Assembly (NCBI RefSeq): GCF_024703895.1
Contig: NZ_CP087968.1
Location: 3,100,001 to 3,164,000 of the forward strand
From: Nocardioides sp. B-3
Lineage (GTDB): Bacteria; Actinomycetota; Actinomycetes; Propionibacteriales; Nocardioidaceae
Reading direction: 5' to 3'
Length of the DNA stretch: 64,000 bases
Made by a program: the position numbers and the translations under genes. Of the stretch, positions 62,789 through 64,000 are shown piece after piece (within the stretch, counting starts at the first letter, position 1; each line of letters starts with the position of its first letter). Under the pieces are notes generated by a model. That model did no database searches. It was not told where the DNA came from and saw nothing but the letters and a program-made list of their open reading frames with translations.

Positions 62789-64000
62789 ATGAGCATTGCC
62801 TATGACGCCGACGGCGTGCGCGAGGTGCCACGCGCGCCCGCGTCGCCAGCCACGACTCGGCCCTCGCGACCCGCGCGACCAAGGACGCAGCGCTGCAGGC
62901 GATGGCCGATGCGCTGCTGTCGCAGGCACCATCGATCCTGACCGCCAACGCCGAGGACATCGCCCGCGCCGAGGCCAGCTCCACGCCGCCCAACATCATC
63001 GACCGCCTGCGGCTGACCGACGAGCGGCTCGAGGCCATGGCGTCCGGGCTGCGTGAGGTCGCAGGGCTGGCCGACCCTGTCGGCGAGGTCGTGCGCGGCT
63101 CGACGCTCGCCAACGGCCTCGAGCTCCGACAGGTCCGTGTCCCGTTCGGCGTCGTCGGGATGATCTACGAGGCGCGCCCCAACGTCACCGCAGACGCCGC
63201 GGGCATCTGCCTCAAGTCCGGCAACGCCGTGCTGCTGCGCGGCTCCTCCAGCGCCCGCTCGAGCAACGCCGCCATCGTGGCCGCCCTGCGCGCGGCACTG
63301 CTGGCCTCCGGACTGCCGGAGGACGCCGTACAGCTGGTGCCCGGGGACACCCATGACTCGGTCAAGGCGCTGATGCGCGCCCGCGGCCTCGTCGACGTAC
63401 TGATCCCGCGTGGGGGAGCGGGCCTGATCCGCAGCGTCGTCGAGGAGTCGACCGTCCCGGTGATCGAGACCGGCGTCGGCAACTGCCACGTGTACGTCGA
63501 CGCGTCGGCCGACCTCGAGATGGCGCTGTCCATCGTGGTCAACGCCAAGACCCACCGCACCAGCGTGTGCAACGCGGCCGAGTCGCTGCTGGTGCACGCC
63601 GACATCGCCGACGACTTCCTGCCGCAGGTCATCGACGCGCTGCACGAGCACGACGTGACGATCCACGGCGACGACCGGTTCCGCGAGTACGACGGGGTGG
63701 TCGAGGCCACGGACGAGGACTACGGCACGGAATACCTCTCCCCTGGACATCTCGGCCGCCGTCGTGGACGACGTCGAGGGTGCGATCGAACACATCCGCG
63801 CGCACTCGAGCGGCCACACGGACGCGATCGTGGCCCGCGACCGGGGCACCATCCGCCGGTTCGTGGCGGCCGTCGACTCGGCCGCGGTGCTGGTGAACGC
63901 GTCCACGCGCTTCACCGACGGCGGCGAGTTCGGCTTCGGTGCGGAGATCGGGATCAGCACCCAGAAGCTGCATGCGGGGGGGCCGATGGGGCTGCCCGAG
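62789..64000 (+). CDS. proA: gamma-glutamyl phosphate reductase, 3' end outside window
   Basis: Reduces gamma-glutamyl phosphate to glutamate semialdehyde in proline synthesis. About 404 residues are present. A short N-terminus ([13 protein letters not shown]) shifts frame near 62835 into [40 protein letters not shown] and [14 protein letters not shown] follow. The catalytic Cys is in [15 protein letters not shown]. An extra C near 63745 breaks the frame before [10 protein letters not shown]. The sequence ends at GPMGLPE, close to the usual C-terminus, so only a few residues are missing. Confidence 0.93.

Overview
The window looks like chromosome of a very GC-rich actinobacterium, most likely a Nocardioides-type member of the Propionibacteriales. 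The base composition, GTG/TTG starts, 1-4 bp stop/start overlaps, a GlgE alpha-glucan pathway, a crotonyl-CoA carboxylase/reductase cluster, a CGNR zinc-finger protein and a DUF222/HNH protein all point that way. The genus is an inference. No tRNA, rRNA, CRISPR array or prophage was found, and no gap between genes exceeds about 220 bases.

Most longer genes are interrupted by one or more frameshifts. Where the intended reading can be inferred, the usual fault is one extra G or C. Because housekeeping genes are hit as often as accessory ones, I read this as uncorrected, insertion-biased consensus error rather than gene decay. Gene spans below are reconstructed across these shifts.

Layout. 1-5.2 kb: HIT-like fragment, esterase, CGNR protein, DMT exporter, AI-2E transporter and a DivIVA-like coiled-coil protein. 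5.3-9.6 kb: ccrA, mce, thiolase and meaB, a short-chain acyl-CoA module. 9.6-16 kb: small membrane and PH-domain proteins, an alkyltransferase-like protein, a TetR/MMPL exporter pair, a YjbR fusion, GtrA and a thioredoxin-TPR protein. 16-20.8 kb: an accessory-looking islet with a truncated hydrolase, NUDIX, DUF222-HNH, APH-like kinase, GNAT and an IMPase-like protein with an altered metal motif. 20.7-26.9 kb: LysR/EamA pair, aldo-keto reductase, ppdK and a GNAT-NUDIX fusion. 27-32.7 kb: a LarA-type 2-hydroxyacid racemase homologue divergent from an ABC importer, a beta-hydroxyacid dehydrogenase and a GntR regulator. I think this is the most interesting candidate system. 32.7-35.5 kb: a multicopper oxidase with an extra cupredoxin domain, and a Met-rich cupredoxin-like secreted protein.

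35.5-54.3 kb carries an almost complete alpha-glucan cycle: glgB, pep2, treS, glgE, glgP and glgX. It is interspersed with an ECF sigma factor and membrane partner, a large M36 metalloprotease and an ion-channel-like protein coupled to glgX. Trehalose can be converted to maltose (TreS), maltose 1-phosphate (Pep2), linear glucan (GlgE) and branched glucan (GlgB), then degraded by GlgP and GlgX. 54.3-64 kb: enoyl-CoA hydratase, a small membrane protein, three tandem secreted Cys-pair/Ig-like proteins, etfB-etfA, a secreted protein of unknown function and the 5' part of proA.

At ten genes a TANNNT hexamer lies 6-8 bases before the start codon with no Shine-Dalgarno sequence, which is the expected signature of leaderless transcripts.
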